NCBI RefSeq assembly: GCF_002001045.1
Contig: NZ_MUNR01000005.1
Location: 225,147 to 289,146 of the forward strand
Reading direction: 5' to 3'
Source of the DNA: Rhodanobacter sp. C01
Lineage (GTDB): Bacteria; Pseudomonadota; Gammaproteobacteria; Xanthomonadales; Rhodanobacteraceae
DNA: 64,000 bases
In this document: piece by piece, positions 20,534 to 30,526 of the stretch
How positions within the stretch are numbered: position 1 is the first letter of the stretch
Layout: each line of letters begins with the position of its first letter
Translations under genes and position numbers: made by a program
The notes under the pieces: model-generated
The model's database searches: none
What the model was told of the DNA's origin: nothing
What the model saw: only the letters and a program-made list of their open reading frames with translations

Positions 20534-21932
20534 GCCGCTCATCGAAGTACGGGATCTGTACAAGAGTTTTCCCGTATACGACAAGCCTCATCATCGCCTT
20601 TTCCAGATGCTGAGTCGCCACAAGAGGCAACGCTGGTATCGCGAATTCGAGGCCCTGCGCGGTATCGATTTTTGCATCGAGCGGGGCGAGACCGTTGGCA
20701 TCGTGGGTCGTAACGGATCCGGCAAATCGACCCTGCTGCAGATCATCTGCGGGACGCTGGCGCCATCGCGTGGCGAGGTCCAGGTGCGTGGACGGGTGGC
20801 CGCGTTGCTTGAGCTCGGGGCGGGATTCAATCCGGAGTTCACAGGACGCGAGAACGTGTTCATGAACGGCACGGTGTTGGGCCTGACCCATGCAGCCATC
20901 GCAGACCGACTGGAGGAGATTCTGGCGTTTGCCAATATCGGCGATTTCATCGATCGTCCGGTCAAGACCTACTCCAGCGGCATGTATGTACGTTTGGCGT
21001 TCGCGGTCGCGATTCATGTTGAGCCCGACCTGCTGGTCGTCGATGAAGCGTTGTCTGTGGGTGACGAGGCTTTCCAGCGCAAGTGTTTTGCACGCATCGA
21101 GAGGCTGCGTCAAAGCGGCTGCACGATTCTTTTTGTATCGCATGCAGCCAGTACCGTTATCGAACTGTGTGACAGGGCGATCCTTCTGGATGGCGGGGAA
21201 ATGTTGGCCGACGGCACTCCGAAAGCCGTCATCTCGCGTTATCAGCGGATGCTCTATGCACCGGAAGATCGCGTGCAGGAGCTGCGCGAACAGATGCGGC
21301 GGGAGAAAAATCTGCCTCGACAGGTCGAGGAGCCTGTAGCGCAGGATGCATCGCCGGCGGTCGCGGAGGAGGCGGTGATAGACGCTTCGATGACCGCGCA
21401 CGCGGCCTATATGGATGCCTATTTTGACGAGCACCTTCGCTCGGACAACGAACTGACGTATACCAGTCAGGGGGCGCGGATCGAAGATCCACATATCATG
21501 ACCATGGCGGGCAAACGGGTGAACGTGCTCAACGCTGGCGAGCGCTATATCTATGCTTATGCCGTGCAGTTCGTGCGTGGCGTCCCGTGTGTTCGTTTCG
21601 GCATGCTTATCAAGACACTCACGGGAGTCGAGCTTGCAGGTGCAGTCAGCGCAAGGACCGAGCAAACGATCATCTGGGTTGAGCAGGGTGCGCAATTCAA
21701 GGTGAGTTTCGAATTCGATTGCCGTCTGGCTCCCGGCGCCTACTTCATGAATGCTGGGGTGCAGGGGCGTGTGGGTGAAGAGGAGACCTACCTCGATCGG
21801 CGCATCGATGCGCTGATGTTCAAGGTCATGCCGCGTACGGATCGGCTATCCACTGGATTCATCGACTTGGTAGATTCGGTCAAGATCCGGTTGAGTGGAA
21901 TGAAAGAACGGAGTGTCGAGAATGACGGTTGA
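20523..21932 (+). CDS. wzt: O-antigen ABC transporter ATPase with C-terminal carbohydrate domain (exporter 2)
   Basis: A 469-residue ATPase partner of Wzm 2. The ATG at 20523 gives MSSEPLIEVRDLYKSFP, inside the wzm 3' end; upstream in-frame sequence is the wzm shadow. Walker A GRNGSGKST is at 62-70, and YSSGMYVRLAFAVA and LLVVDEALSVGDEAF follow. After an acidic linker at about 255-300, residues 300-450 form a Wzt-type glycan-recognition domain ending in RIDALMFKVMP. It is one of two complete exporters in this window and overlaps the next gene by 11 bases. The long linker distinguishes it from Wzt 1. Confidence 0.93.
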   Translation: MSSEPLIEVRDLYKSFPVYDKPHHRLFQMLSRHKRQRWYREFEALRGIDFCIERGETVGIVGRNGSGKSTLLQIICGTLAPSRGEVQVRGRVAALLELGAGFNPEFTGRENVFMNGTVLGLTHAAIADRLEEILAFANIGDFIDRPVKTYSSGMYVRLAFAVAIHVEPDLLVVDEALSVGDEAFQRKCFARIERLRQSGCTILFVSHAASTVIELCDRAILLDGGEMLADGTPKAVISRYQRMLYAPEDRVQELREQMRREKNLPRQVEEPVAQDASPAVAEEAVIDASMTAHAAYMDAYFDEHLRSDNELTYTSQGARIEDPHIMTMAGKRVNVLNAGERYIYAYAVQFVRGVPCVRFGMLIKTLTGVELAGAVSARTEQTIIWVEQGAQFKVSFEFDCRLAPGAYFMNAGVQGRVGEEETYLDRRIDALMFKVMPRTDRLSTGFIDLVDSVKIRLSGMKERSVENDG

Positions 21933-24900
21933 CCCAATGGCCCCCTCGCGCTGCCTGTTGATTCTTGGCATGCATCGCAGTGGCACCTCGGCGATCACGC
22001 GCTGTCTCAATTTGGTGGGCATGGATGTCGGTTCGCATTTGCTGACCCCCGACGAGGGAAATGCAAAAGGCTATTGGGAGCACGCCGAAGCGGTGCGCAT
22101 CAACGATGCGCTGCTGGCATCTTTCGACATGCTCTGGTGGTGTCTTGACCCACTGCCCAAGGACTGGTTGCAGAGCGACGCGGCCAACAACGCGCGCAGC
22201 GAGATCGAGACCTTCGTGCGTCGGGATTTTTCCGGCGTACCGCTGTGGGGGCTGAAGGATCCGCGGATGTGCCGACTGGCGCCGCTATGGATCGAGGTGT
22301 TGTCCGGCATGGGCATCACCGTCAATGCAGTGTTCGTGAGCCGGGCACCTCTTGAAGTGGCTCGTTCGATAGCTCGTGGTCATGGATTGAGTGAGCCAGC
22401 TGGTGTGCTGAGCTGGATGCAGCATCTGGCCGAGGCCGAGCTGAGCACCCGCAAAATGCCGCGTAGCATGATCCGGTATGAGCAACTGTTGAGCGACCCG
22501 CTCGCTGCTCTCGATCGAGTCAGCATGGATCTCTCGCTTGGCTGGCCGGTGGCCCCCGGCGAGAGACTGCGTGCATTGGAGTCCTTCGTCGATCAAGGCC
22601 TGCGTACCCAGCGTGAGGATGATGCGGATGTGACGCTTCCATCGCTCGCAACGGAGCTGGACGCAGCTTGTCGACATCTGGTGGCGCAGACGACGACAAG
22701 CCGGGATTGGTCGGCACTGTCTGTGGTGTGTGACCGCGTGCTCGAAAACCTGGGCCTGTTTGCGTATGGTGCGGAAGCGGCGGTGCATGCTCATGTGGAG
22801 CATGGTTCCGTGGCAGGCGGGGTGCCGGCGGAGCGCGTGTTTGCCTCCCTCTACTACGGTGCGTCGAATCAGGATTTCTCAGAGGCGCGCGTGATCAGGC
22901 AGGATGTTCCCCGGGGACGCGGCCAGATCGATTTGCCACTGCTTGCCGGTCGTGCCGGAAAGTATCGACTTGATCCAGTCAGCCGCGCCGGCTACTGCAT
23001 CATTCATTCGCTGGTGGTGGTCGACAACAAGGAGCGTGTGGTCTGGGATTGGCGCGATGAGCGGGAACAGTCCCTGCCCCTTGGCGTGGGGGAGATGACC
23101 AGCCCCAGTCAGGCGGGTATCCAGCTGCTTCGCATGAATGACGACCCGCAGATCCATTTTTCCTGGCCGGAGGGCACGGTTCCCGAGGGGGCCTTGCTTC
23201 GGCTCGACATCGAGTGGTTTGACGTCCAGCGCCTTGGCCGGGAATTCGATGCCTTGCACGAGGCGATGGCGCGGCAATCGGGCGAGCATGATGCGTTGGA
23301 GCAAGAACTGACTTCGCAGTTTGATGCTGAACGGTCCCGCATGACAACACAGCTTCACGCTGAGCGGTCCCGGACGTCGGCGCTGATCGCCCACCTGGAT
23401 GAAACCCGGCTGCGGCTGGCGGAATTGGCAGCTGTGGCGGAGTCGTCGCGGGCGGCACTGCAGTTGCTGCTGCGCCGCGGCCTGATCCCGCGTTTGCGCC
23501 GCCGTTTCCTGCCGATCAGCTTCACTCTCACACCGGTCATGCACCTGCAGCGGGTGGATAACGCGGACGGCCGCTGGCGCGTGACAGGCAACGACCCCGC
23601 GTTCGCTTGCGGCAGCAGCCAACTGCCCTTGGCTGCAGGCTGGTACATGGCCACTGTGGATATGCAGCAGCACACGGGCCTGCCGGTCGAGGCGCGCTTG
23701 TACCCGGATTACGGACCGGGGGTACCTCGTGACCCGCAAGGGCTGGTATTGCCCTTCATTCGACAGGGAAAATCACGCCATCGTGGAGCGGTCTGTTTTT
23801 CCCATACCCTCCTTGGCCTGCGGTTCGATCCTACCGAGTCCTCCGGCGAGATCTCCGTGCATGGGCTGAAGATTCGACGCATAAGCAAGATCCGCGCGGC
23901 GTGGATACTACTGAAGGGGATCGCCTTTGCGCGGCCGGTGCCCGGCAAGCCGTCCGGCTGGAGAAAAATTGTCCAGCGGCTGCGTGCCTCCGGCAGCCGC
24001 GGGTTCGGACACTGGTTCTACCAGACCTACACAACGCCGGAGTATGAGACGAACTCTTACGTCCAGTGGTTGCGCAAGTATGATGTGGTGGCGCCAGAGG
24101 ACATCGAGCGGGCGCGTCACGAAGTGGCCGACTGGGAGCACAAGCCCGTGGTTTCGGTGCTGGTGCCGGTTTACAACAGCCCCCGGAAATGGCTGCGACG
24201 CTGCATCGAGAGCGTGCAGGCGCAGGCTTATCCGTACTGGGAGCTATGCCTGGCCAACGATGCTTCGACGATGCCGCACGTGTCGCATATCCTGGACGAG
24301 TACGCCGCTGCCGACCAGCGTATCCGGGTCGTACACCGACCGGTGAATGGCCATATCTCGGCGACATCCAACAGCGCGCTGGACCTGGCCGGTGGCGAGT
24401 TCATCGCGCTGCTCGATCATGACGACGAGCTGCATCCGCTGGCGTTGTTCGAGGTGGTGAAGTCGCTGCAGGCGCACCCCTCGCGCAAGCTGATCTACAC
24501 CGATGAGGACAAGATCGACGCGCAGGGGCGACGCTACGACCCCTACATGAAGCCCGAGTGGAATTACGACCTGCTGCTTTCGCAGAACTGCATCAGTCAC
24601 CTTGGGGTCTATCAGCGCCAACTCGTGCTCGATGTCGGTGGTTTTCGCCTGGGTTACGAAGGTAGCCAGGACTGGGATCTGGCCCTGCGCTGCATCGAGC
24701 GGTTGGGGCCGGAGGAGATCGGCCATGTGCCGCATGTGCTCTATCACTGGCGAGCGATTCCAGGCTCGACCGCGGTAGGTGTGGATCAGAAAAGCTATGC
24801 CCGCGGGGCGGGTATCAGATCGATCGAGGAACATCTTCAGCGCATCGGGGTGGAGGCCTCGGTGAAAGAGGGTGACGCCGGTCACGGGCATCTGCATATC

Positions 24901-25764
24901 CGGTACGCGCTGCCAACGCCGCAGCCGAAGGTGAGCCTGATCATTCCCACCCGTGACGGGCTGCATCTGCTCAAGCGCTGCGTCGATTCCATCCTGTCAC
25001 TGACCCGCTACGAAAACTACGAAGTCGTGATCGTCGACAACCAGTCGTGCGAGTCGGAGACGCTGGAGTACCTCGCGCAGGTTGTCGCCGACCCGCGGGT
25101 CCGGGTGCTTCCATACGACTTGCCGTTCAACTATTCGGCGCTCAACAATTTTGCAGTGCGGCAGACCTCCGGAGAGCTGGTGGCTCTTGTCAACAACGAC
25201 ATCGAGGTGATCTCGCCGGACTGGCTGCTGGAGATGGCCGGGCACGCCATGCGCCCCGCGATCGGTGCGGTGGGTGCCATGCTCTACTACCCCAGCAACC
25301 GGATCCAGCATGCTGGCGTGGTGCTGGGAGTGGGGGGCGTGGCCAGCCACTCCTACTGCGATCGTCCGCGCGGTTATAACGGTCAGATGGGACGGGCTCG
25401 AATCGCCCAGAGTCTGAGTGCGGTGACGGCTGCCTGCCTGATGATCCGGCGCTCGGTGTTCGAGGAAGCCGGTGGCTTGAACGAGTCGCTTCGCGTCGCC
25501 TTCAACGATGTCGACTTCTGCCTGCGCGTGCGTCGACTCGGTTACCGCAATCTGTGGACTCCCTTTGCCGAGTTGTACCACCATGAGTCGGCCACCCGGG
25601 GTTACGAGGACTCGCCCGAGAAACAGGCCAGGTTTGCCGGGGAGGTCGAGCGCATGCGAACGATATGGGGCGATGAACTCACCACGGATCCGGCCTACAG
25701 TCCCAACCTTACGTTGACCGGTGCACCATTCGAGCTGGCTTTCCCTCCCCGCACGGAACGTTGA
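21922..25764 (+). CDS. Sulfotransferase-like / coiled-coil / GT2-GT2 fusion protein
   Basis: A 1280-residue multidomain protein. Residues about 10-230 resemble a PAPS-dependent sulfotransferase: the 5'-phosphate loop LILGMHRSGTSAI at 13-25, then KDPRMCRLAPLW and the 3'-phosphate-type VFVSRAPLEVARS. A mixed region to about 425 is followed by a probable coiled coil (430-520) and a beta-rich stretch. Two family-2 glycosyltransferase domains end the protein: the first from about 742 (PVVSVLVPVYNS, ALLDHDDELHP), the second from about 1001 (PKVSLIIPTRDG, LVNNDIEVISP). The ATG at 21922 has GGAG eight bases upstream; a GTG at 21913 is possible. It may build and cap the polymer exported by Wzm/Wzt 2. 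Confidence 0.88.
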   Translation: MTVDPMAPSRCLLILGMHRSGTSAITRCLNLVGMDVGSHLLTPDEGNAKGYWEHAEAVRINDALLASFDMLWWCLDPLPKDWLQSDAANNARSEIETFVRRDFSGVPLWGLKDPRMCRLAPLWIEVLSGMGITVNAVFVSRAPLEVARSIARGHGLSEPAGVLSWMQHLAEAELSTRKMPRSMIRYEQLLSDPLAALDRVSMDLSLGWPVAPGERLRALESFVDQGLRTQREDDADVTLPSLATELDAACRHLVAQTTTSRDWSALSVVCDRVLENLGLFAYGAEAAVHAHVEHGSVAGGVPAERVFASLYYGASNQDFSEARVIRQDVPRGRGQIDLPLLAGRAGKYRLDPVSRAGYCIIHSLVVVDNKERVVWDWRDEREQSLPLGVGEMTSPSQAGIQLLRMNDDPQIHFSWPEGTVPEGALLRLDIEWFDVQRLGREFDALHEAMARQSGEHDALEQELTSQFDAERSRMTTQLHAERSRTSALIAHLDETRLRLAELAAVAESSRAALQLLLRRGLIPRLRRRFLPISFTLTPVMHLQRVDNADGRWRVTGNDPAFACGSSQLPLAAGWYMATVDMQQHTGLPVEARLYPDYGPGVPRDPQGLVLPFIRQGKSRHRGAVCFSHTLLGLRFDPTESSGEISVHGLKIRRISKIRAAWILLKGIAFARPVPGKPSGWRKIVQRLRASGSRGFGHWFYQTYTTPEYETNSYVQWLRKYDVVAPEDIERARHEVADWEHKPVVSVLVPVYNSPRKWLRRCIESVQAQAYPYWELCLANDASTMPHVSHILDEYAAADQRIRVVHRPVNGHISATSNSALDLAGGEFIALLDHDDELHPLALFEVVKSLQAHPSRKLIYTDEDKIDAQGRRYDPYMKPEWNYDLLLSQNCISHLGVYQRQLVLDVGGFRLGYEGSQDWDLALRCIERLGPEEIGHVPHVLYHWRAIPGSTAVGVDQKSYARGAGIRSIEEHLQRIGVEASVKEGDAGHGHLHIRYALPTPQPKVSLIIPTRDGLHLLKRCVDSILSLTRYENYEVVIVDNQSCESETLEYLAQVVADPRVRVLPYDLPFNYSALNNFAVRQTSGELVALVNNDIEVISPDWLLEMAGHAMRPAIGAVGAMLYYPSNRIQHAGVVLGVGGVASHSYCDRPRGYNGQMGRARIAQSLSAVTAACLMIRRSVFEEAGGLNESLRVAFNDVDFCLRVRRLGYRNLWTPFAELYHHESATRGYEDSPEKQARFAGEVERMRTIWGDELTTDPAYSPNLTLTGAPFELAFPPRTER

Positions 25765-26085
25765 GTCTGTAGCACCTCGCCGCACGTCTCGTGCAAACAT
25801 GGCGTGAGAATCACCTGTCTGGGCCGCGGCCATTTCTGTCGCGCGCTTCATCACGCGCCTCCGTTCCGTGGACACAAGCACGTGACACGGTGAAGGGGCC
25901 GCCAGTCTCGATCGTCATCCCGCGACTTTGCTCGCTCGCATGGGGATGTTCCGTCGCGCTGGTCGTCTGGCGCTCTAGTATGACAAGCTAGCGACTGTTT
26001 GCCATGACAGCTTGCCCCGGTCGCGGCATGAATCACGGGGACAATCTCTCATGGCGCAGGGGCAGGGAATGGAGACAGGGGCTTT
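25765..26085. other. Intergenic region, no gene recognised
   Basis: About 320 bases between the GT2 fusion and the YfhO-like gene. It contains one short plus frame (25791-25991) ending in a chance VSIVIP, but no conserved domain. I see no clear terminator and no convincing promoter, although the next gene has purine-rich GGAG and GGGG stretches just ahead of its ATG. Confidence 0.4.
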
Positions 26086-28611
26086 ATGAAGGTCAGCACG
26101 GGGAAAGTTGTGGCAGCTGCGCGCGGCAGGTTATGGATGACACTGCTGCCGATGATGGCCTGCTTCGCGGTCGCGGTGGCGGTGCTTGGTGCCAATCCTT
26201 TCGCCCATCAGACGGTGGGACCATTCGATCTGCTGGCCAGCCAGGGCGCGTGGATCGATGATGTTCCTCCTGTGCCCGTTCGCAACATGGAGCGATCGGA
26301 CGTTCTCGACTGGTTGCTGCCCAGCTGGCTGCATGCGCGCGAGGTGCTCCGTGCCGGCAGTCTGCCGATCTGGGACCCGGTGCCCAAAGGAGGGCAGCGG
26401 GGCATGCAGAATCTTGTTTATTCGGAACTGACGCCGGCCTTTGCCATTTTTGCGGCCAGTCCGAGTCCGCCCCTGGGTTTTTATCTGGCCACGCTCTTCA
26501 ATCTGACCGTGCTCGGATGGGGTGGATTTTTCTGGCTACGCCGCCGTCTTTCCAGCTTGCCCGCTCTCCTCGGGGGGCTGGCCCTCATGCTGTGCGGCTT
26601 TCATGCCGCGTGGCTGTACTGGCCCCACACGATGACCTCCATGTGGATCGCCTGGCTGCTCTGGGCAGTGGACTGCTGGTGGGAAAACCCTCGATACAAG
26701 CAGTTTCTGGGCATGGTCGTTTTCAGCGCGCTGCTGATCCTTGGCGGATTCCCGTTCGTCAGCTTGCTGGGTTTCGGTGCGGTAGTGCTGTATCTCCTGT
26801 GCCTGATGTTCAAGGACTCCAGATCCCGTTGGCAAATGCGTATCGCCGGGTTCGTGCTTGCCCTGGTCGCCAGCGCAGGCTTATGCGCCGTGCCGCTGCT
26901 GAGCTTCGCCCGCTGGCTTTCGGACCAGGATATTTCCCTGAGACACGGCGGCAGTCCCCTGCAGTTGTTTGGTGACCTTCATTACCTGCTGCCACATTTT
27001 GCCAGATCGGAACCGCACGTCGAGTCGACGATGTATGTCGGCGTGGTCGTGTTGCTGGCAGGCATCACGGGTTGGCTTATCGTCATCGTACGAAGGTTGC
27101 GTGTGCCGGTGATGGGCCTGTTTCCGCTGCTGTTGGGTCTGATCGGACTGACGCTGGTCTTCGAAATCATCCCGGACGGATATCTCGCATGGGTGCCAGG
27201 CTTGTCGAACAACGCCTGGTCGCGGGCGATCATTCTCCTGGACATGTCGTTGGCCGCCGCTGCCGCGTATGCGCTGGATGAATGGCGCCGGCGCGTCAAC
27301 TCTCGCGCCTTGTTTGTCGGCGCCATGCTGGTGCTCACTGGCTGCCAGGTGCTCGATACCGGCTCGCTTTTCAGGCAATTCAACGGACCCATTGCCGACA
27401 GTTATTTCTATCCTCGCGACAAGCTGATCACGTATGTCCAGGACCACATCGGCCCATTCCAGAGCGTGGTGGCGGACAACAATTTTCTGGTTTCGGGAAC
27501 GCTGGGTGCCTATGGGATACACGAATGGTTGGCGCACGGCTTCAACAGCCCGTTCATGGTGGCCAATCTTGCCCAGCTTGCAGACCACCCGTTCACAACG
27601 CCCACGGCCACCGCGATCGAGGCTGAAGGATTTCATCTGGCCAGCCCGATGATGGCTGCTTTGGGCATTCGCTATGCAATGGGGGATTCCGGCCTGTCTT
27701 ACGACAGCCTGACTCCGGTTTTCCAGGGAGACGCCAGCGCACTGCCTCCCAATCAGCCGATACCGCCGTTGCCTGATCATTCGGTGACACAGAAATTTTC
27801 GCTTGACCACGACTATCGTCTAGTTGTCGTGACCGTTCGTCTGGCCACATACGGCGAATCCGGTCTGAAAGGTCAGGTGGCGTTGCAGCTCTATAGAGAC
27901 AACTTCCCTGCGCCGCTGGCACGTGTTGCGCTGGATGCGTCATCGATCCGCGACAACATGATGGCGTCGTTTCAATTGCCTGTGCCGCTGGACCTGGCTC
28001 CCGGCAAGTACAGCTTCACGCTGAATTATTCGGATGGCGGCCAAAACAAACTGACAGCATGGTACAAGCCGGCCGACGCCACCAATTGCTCCCTGGTGAT
28101 TGACGGCAACGCCATGCCGGGCTGTCTGGATATGCAGCTTTCCAGGTTGCGATCGAGTATCGGTCCGTTTGTCACCATAGCGTCGAACCACGGCATCCAG
28201 CTGCTTGAGAATACCGAGGTACCCTCGGGGCCCTATTTCGTCGAGAGGCTGGATCAGTGGCCTGATCGTGGAAGCTCATCGAGCGTTGTCGTGCGCAACC
28301 TGAAAAGCCATGATTTCGATCTGGAATACAGTGGGACGCGAGCAGGGTATGTGGTGGTGCCAATGAATATCGTGCGCGGTTGGCGGGTGACCTTGGATGG
28401 GCGAGTGGTCCAGCCAGCGAATTATCTTGGCGGCCTCCCTGCGGTCAAGGTGAATGCCGGCGCCAGTATCAAGTTCAGATACATGCCGTATTCCATACAA
28501 TACGGAAAATGGATTTCATTGCTGACGCTGCTGATTCTTTTGCTGGCGGCTTCAATCGTCACGTGGCGCGGCCGTTCCTCCCGGGCCTCCGCCGAACCAG
28601 GCCCGGGCTGA
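26086..28611 (+). CDS. YfhO-like large membrane protein
   Basis: An 841-residue protein with about 11-13 N-terminal helices, a long periplasmic domain (about 440-800) and one C-terminal helix. The C-terminal part GWRVTLDGRVVQPANYLGG, then a Val-rich strand and FRYMPYSIQYGKWISL, matches the layout of YfhO-family proteins, which belong to the GT-C membrane glycosyltransferases. LPIWDPVPKGGQRGMQNLVY in the first loop is also YfhO-like. It probably transfers a sugar from a polyprenyl-phosphate donor on the periplasmic side. It ends 15 bases before the convergent GT2 gene. Confidence 0.75.
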   Translation: MKVSTGKVVAAARGRLWMTLLPMMACFAVAVAVLGANPFAHQTVGPFDLLASQGAWIDDVPPVPVRNMERSDVLDWLLPSWLHAREVLRAGSLPIWDPVPKGGQRGMQNLVYSELTPAFAIFAASPSPPLGFYLATLFNLTVLGWGGFFWLRRRLSSLPALLGGLALMLCGFHAAWLYWPHTMTSMWIAWLLWAVDCWWENPRYKQFLGMVVFSALLILGGFPFVSLLGFGAVVLYLLCLMFKDSRSRWQMRIAGFVLALVASAGLCAVPLLSFARWLSDQDISLRHGGSPLQLFGDLHYLLPHFARSEPHVESTMYVGVVVLLAGITGWLIVIVRRLRVPVMGLFPLLLGLIGLTLVFEIIPDGYLAWVPGLSNNAWSRAIILLDMSLAAAAAYALDEWRRRVNSRALFVGAMLVLTGCQVLDTGSLFRQFNGPIADSYFYPRDKLITYVQDHIGPFQSVVADNNFLVSGTLGAYGIHEWLAHGFNSPFMVANLAQLADHPFTTPTATAIEAEGFHLASPMMAALGIRYAMGDSGLSYDSLTPVFQGDASALPPNQPIPPLPDHSVTQKFSLDHDYRLVVVTVRLATYGESGLKGQVALQLYRDNFPAPLARVALDASSIRDNMMASFQLPVPLDLAPGKYSFTLNYSDGGQNKLTAWYKPADATNCSLVIDGNAMPGCLDMQLSRLRSSIGPFVTIASNHGIQLLENTEVPSGPYFVERLDQWPDRGSSSSVVVRNLKSHDFDLEYSGTRAGYVVVPMNIVRGWRVTLDGRVVQPANYLGGLPAVKVNAGASIKFRYMPYSIQYGKWISLLTLLILLLAASIVTWRGRSSRASAEPGPG

Positions 28612-28626
28612 CGTCGAAGAGGACTG

Positions 28627-29586
28627 TCAGTGCTTGTTGCCTTCCTGACGCGTGCTTTCCATCTGCTTGAGTTGCAGAAGTATTTTTTCCGACAGTTTGC
28701 GGTTGGTGGAAATCAGGTCGGCGATGATGCCCATCATGTAGAGCAGCATGCCCATGGTCAGGCACATCGATCCAAAAATCACGGACTGGACATGTCCGGC
28801 GCCGCCACGGTGAAAATAGTGGTAAAGGAAGCGGGCCATCGTCATTACTCCGACAGCCATGAAACTCGAGCCGATATAGAAAAAAAGCGCCAGTGGCCTG
28901 TAGATGACGAAGACTCGCAAGATCGTCACCAGTGACCGCTTGACATAACTGGGTATGCTCTTGACCAGTCGTGAGGGGCGCAGGTCGCCATTGGTGCGGA
29001 TGGGTACTGACAGGATTCTCAGATTGCTCTGCCCGGCCTGGATGATGGTTTCCAGCGTATAGGTATATGCATTGAAGACATTCAGGCGCATCGCGACCTC
29101 GCGGGACATGGCGCGAAAGCCACTGGGCGCATCGGCGACGTCGGTCTTGCTGGCCACACGTACCGCCCAGCTGCCAAGACGTTGCAGCTTTTTCTTGATC
29201 CAGGAAAAGTGTTCTGTTTCGTTGATGGGCCTTGCGCCGATGACAATGTCAGCCTCGTGAGCGAGTACGGGTGCGGTCAGCTTGGGAATGTCGGCGCCGC
29301 AGTATTGGTTGTCGGCATCCGTATTCACGATGACATCGGCACCCAGTTGCAGACACGCTTCCAGTCCCGACATGAAGCCGACGGCGAGACCGCGATTCAC
29401 CCGATGACGCACGATGTGATGCACGCCGTTGGCGCGCGCCACCTCGGAGGTATTGTCGGTGGATCCGTCATCGATGATCAGCCATTCGACCGTGTCGAAG
29501 CCATCGACCTGGCGCGGCAGCTCCGAGAGCGCGATGGCGAGCGTATCGGCTTCGTTGAAGCAGGGGATCTGGATGATGAGTTTCAT
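28627..29586 (-). CDS. Polyprenyl-phosphate glycosyltransferase (GT2, DPMS-like)
   Basis: A 319-residue family-2 enzyme. The catalytic domain (1-215) begins MKLIIQIPCFNEADTLAIAL, with LIIDDGSTDNT and NTDADNQY (DxD motif) and the later PSGFRAMSR segment. Two or three membrane helices follow at about 230-300. This is the architecture of dolichyl-phosphate-mannose synthase, GtrB and ArnC relatives, which load a sugar onto polyprenyl phosphate at the cytoplasmic face. Its product could feed the GT-C-like proteins around it. It is transcribed alone and is divergent from the methyltransferase at 29903. Confidence 0.9.
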   Translation of the reverse strand: MKLIIQIPCFNEADTLAIALSELPRQVDGFDTVEWLIIDDGSTDNTSEVARANGVHHIVRHRVNRGLAVGFMSGLEACLQLGADVIVNTDADNQYCGADIPKLTAPVLAHEADIVIGARPINETEHFSWIKKKLQRLGSWAVRVASKTDVADAPSGFRAMSREVAMRLNVFNAYTYTLETIIQAGQSNLRILSVPIRTNGDLRPSRLVKSIPSYVKRSLVTILRVFVIYRPLALFFYIGSSFMAVGVMTMARFLYHYFHRGGAGHVQSVIFGSMCLTMGMLLYMMGIIADLISTNRKLSEKILLQLKQMESTRQEGNKH

Positions 29587-29902
29587 GTTATTTGTTGCCG
29601 TGTGCGTGTCTACATGAGTAGATATGGAAATGACAAATGACTTGATCGAGCCCCGGCAGCGATCAATGTTGTATGCCTGATTGTTACATATGCGATTGCA
29701 CAGTAATTAGCCGGAAATGGCGAGTAATGGATCCTGCTTTGCCGTCTGTCGCCATGCATTTACAAGGTAGAATTGAAAATGACCAGTAATTCGGCCGCGA
29801 GCAAAGCGGATTGAACGGCAAGATTGGCCTGGTGTTGCCGTGGCAATGTTCCCGAACGTCACCTTTCATGTGACCGGAGGAAGCCATTCAGAGAGGTAGT
29901 CC
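29587..29902. promoter_or_regulatory. AT-rich divergent intergenic region
   Basis: About 315 bases between two divergent genes, visibly richer in A and T than its surroundings, for example TGATTGTTACATATGCG and TTTACAAGGTAGAATTGAAAATG. Promoters for both directions must lie here. TTGCAC at about 29696 is a possible -35 element. No open frame with a recognisable product is present. Confidence 0.4.
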
Positions 29903-30526
29903 ATGAGTTCAAAAGTCGTGCAACCGGCAGGCAATTTCTACGACAAGTACAACACCCGCAATCCCGTCGCCAGGGCGATGATGCAGGGATTCCTTCGATC
30001 CTTTGCTGATCTTGCGCGATTGGCTTCGCCGGTGGGAACAGCGTTGGAAATTGGCTGCGGTGAGGGCGAGCTATCCATTCGTCTTGCTGCCGCTGGATGG
30101 CGTGTACAGGGATGCGACATTGCCCAGGAAGCGGTTGAGGAGGCACGCCGTCGAGCTCAGGTCGCGGGAGTGTCCATCCCCTTTCGTGTGCTGAACGTGC
30201 TTGACGCCAAAGGTGAATTCGAGACTAGTGATCTGGTTGTCTGCTGTGAAGTCATGGAGCACCTGGAAGACCCGGCCGCGGCGCTGGATATCCTGATCGA
30301 ATTGAGCAGCGATTACGTGCTGGTAAGCGTGCCGCGTGAACCCGTCTGGCGTGTTCTGAATATGGCAAGAGGGCGTTACTGGAAGGAATTTGGCAACACG
30401 CCTGGCCATATTCAGCATTGGTCGCGCGCATCATTCCTGGAGCTTCTGGAGCGGCGCCTCGAGATTATTGCTGTGCGATCACCGCTTCCGTGGACGCTTG
30501 CACTCTGCCGTGTCAAAGATCGCTAA
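29903..30526 (+). CDS. SAM-dependent class I methyltransferase
   Basis: A 207-residue methyltransferase. Motif I is ALEIGCGEGELSIRLA at about 47-62, followed by VQGCDIAQEAVEEA. CCEVMEHLEDPAAALDIL is the motif IV region, and GHIQHWSRASF is typical of UbiG/class-I enzymes in polysaccharide clusters. GAGAGG lies just ahead of the ATG. Its 3' end overlaps the next gene by 17 bases. The acceptor could be a polyprenyl-linked sugar or the polymer; the sequence does not decide. Confidence 0.85.
   Translation: MSSKVVQPAGNFYDKYNTRNPVARAMMQGFLRSFADLARLASPVGTALEIGCGEGELSIRLAAAGWRVQGCDIAQEAVEEARRRAQVAGVSIPFRVLNVLDAKGEFETSDLVVCCEVMEHLEDPAAALDILIELSSDYVLVSVPREPVWRVLNMARGRYWKEFGNTPGHIQHWSRASFLELLERRLEIIAVRSPLPWTLALCRVKDR

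Noticed and set aside
25791..25991. Short plus frame ending in a VSIVIP phrase like a GT2 start
   Set aside because: Only six residues resemble a GT2 domain and the frame stops soon after; treated as chance.
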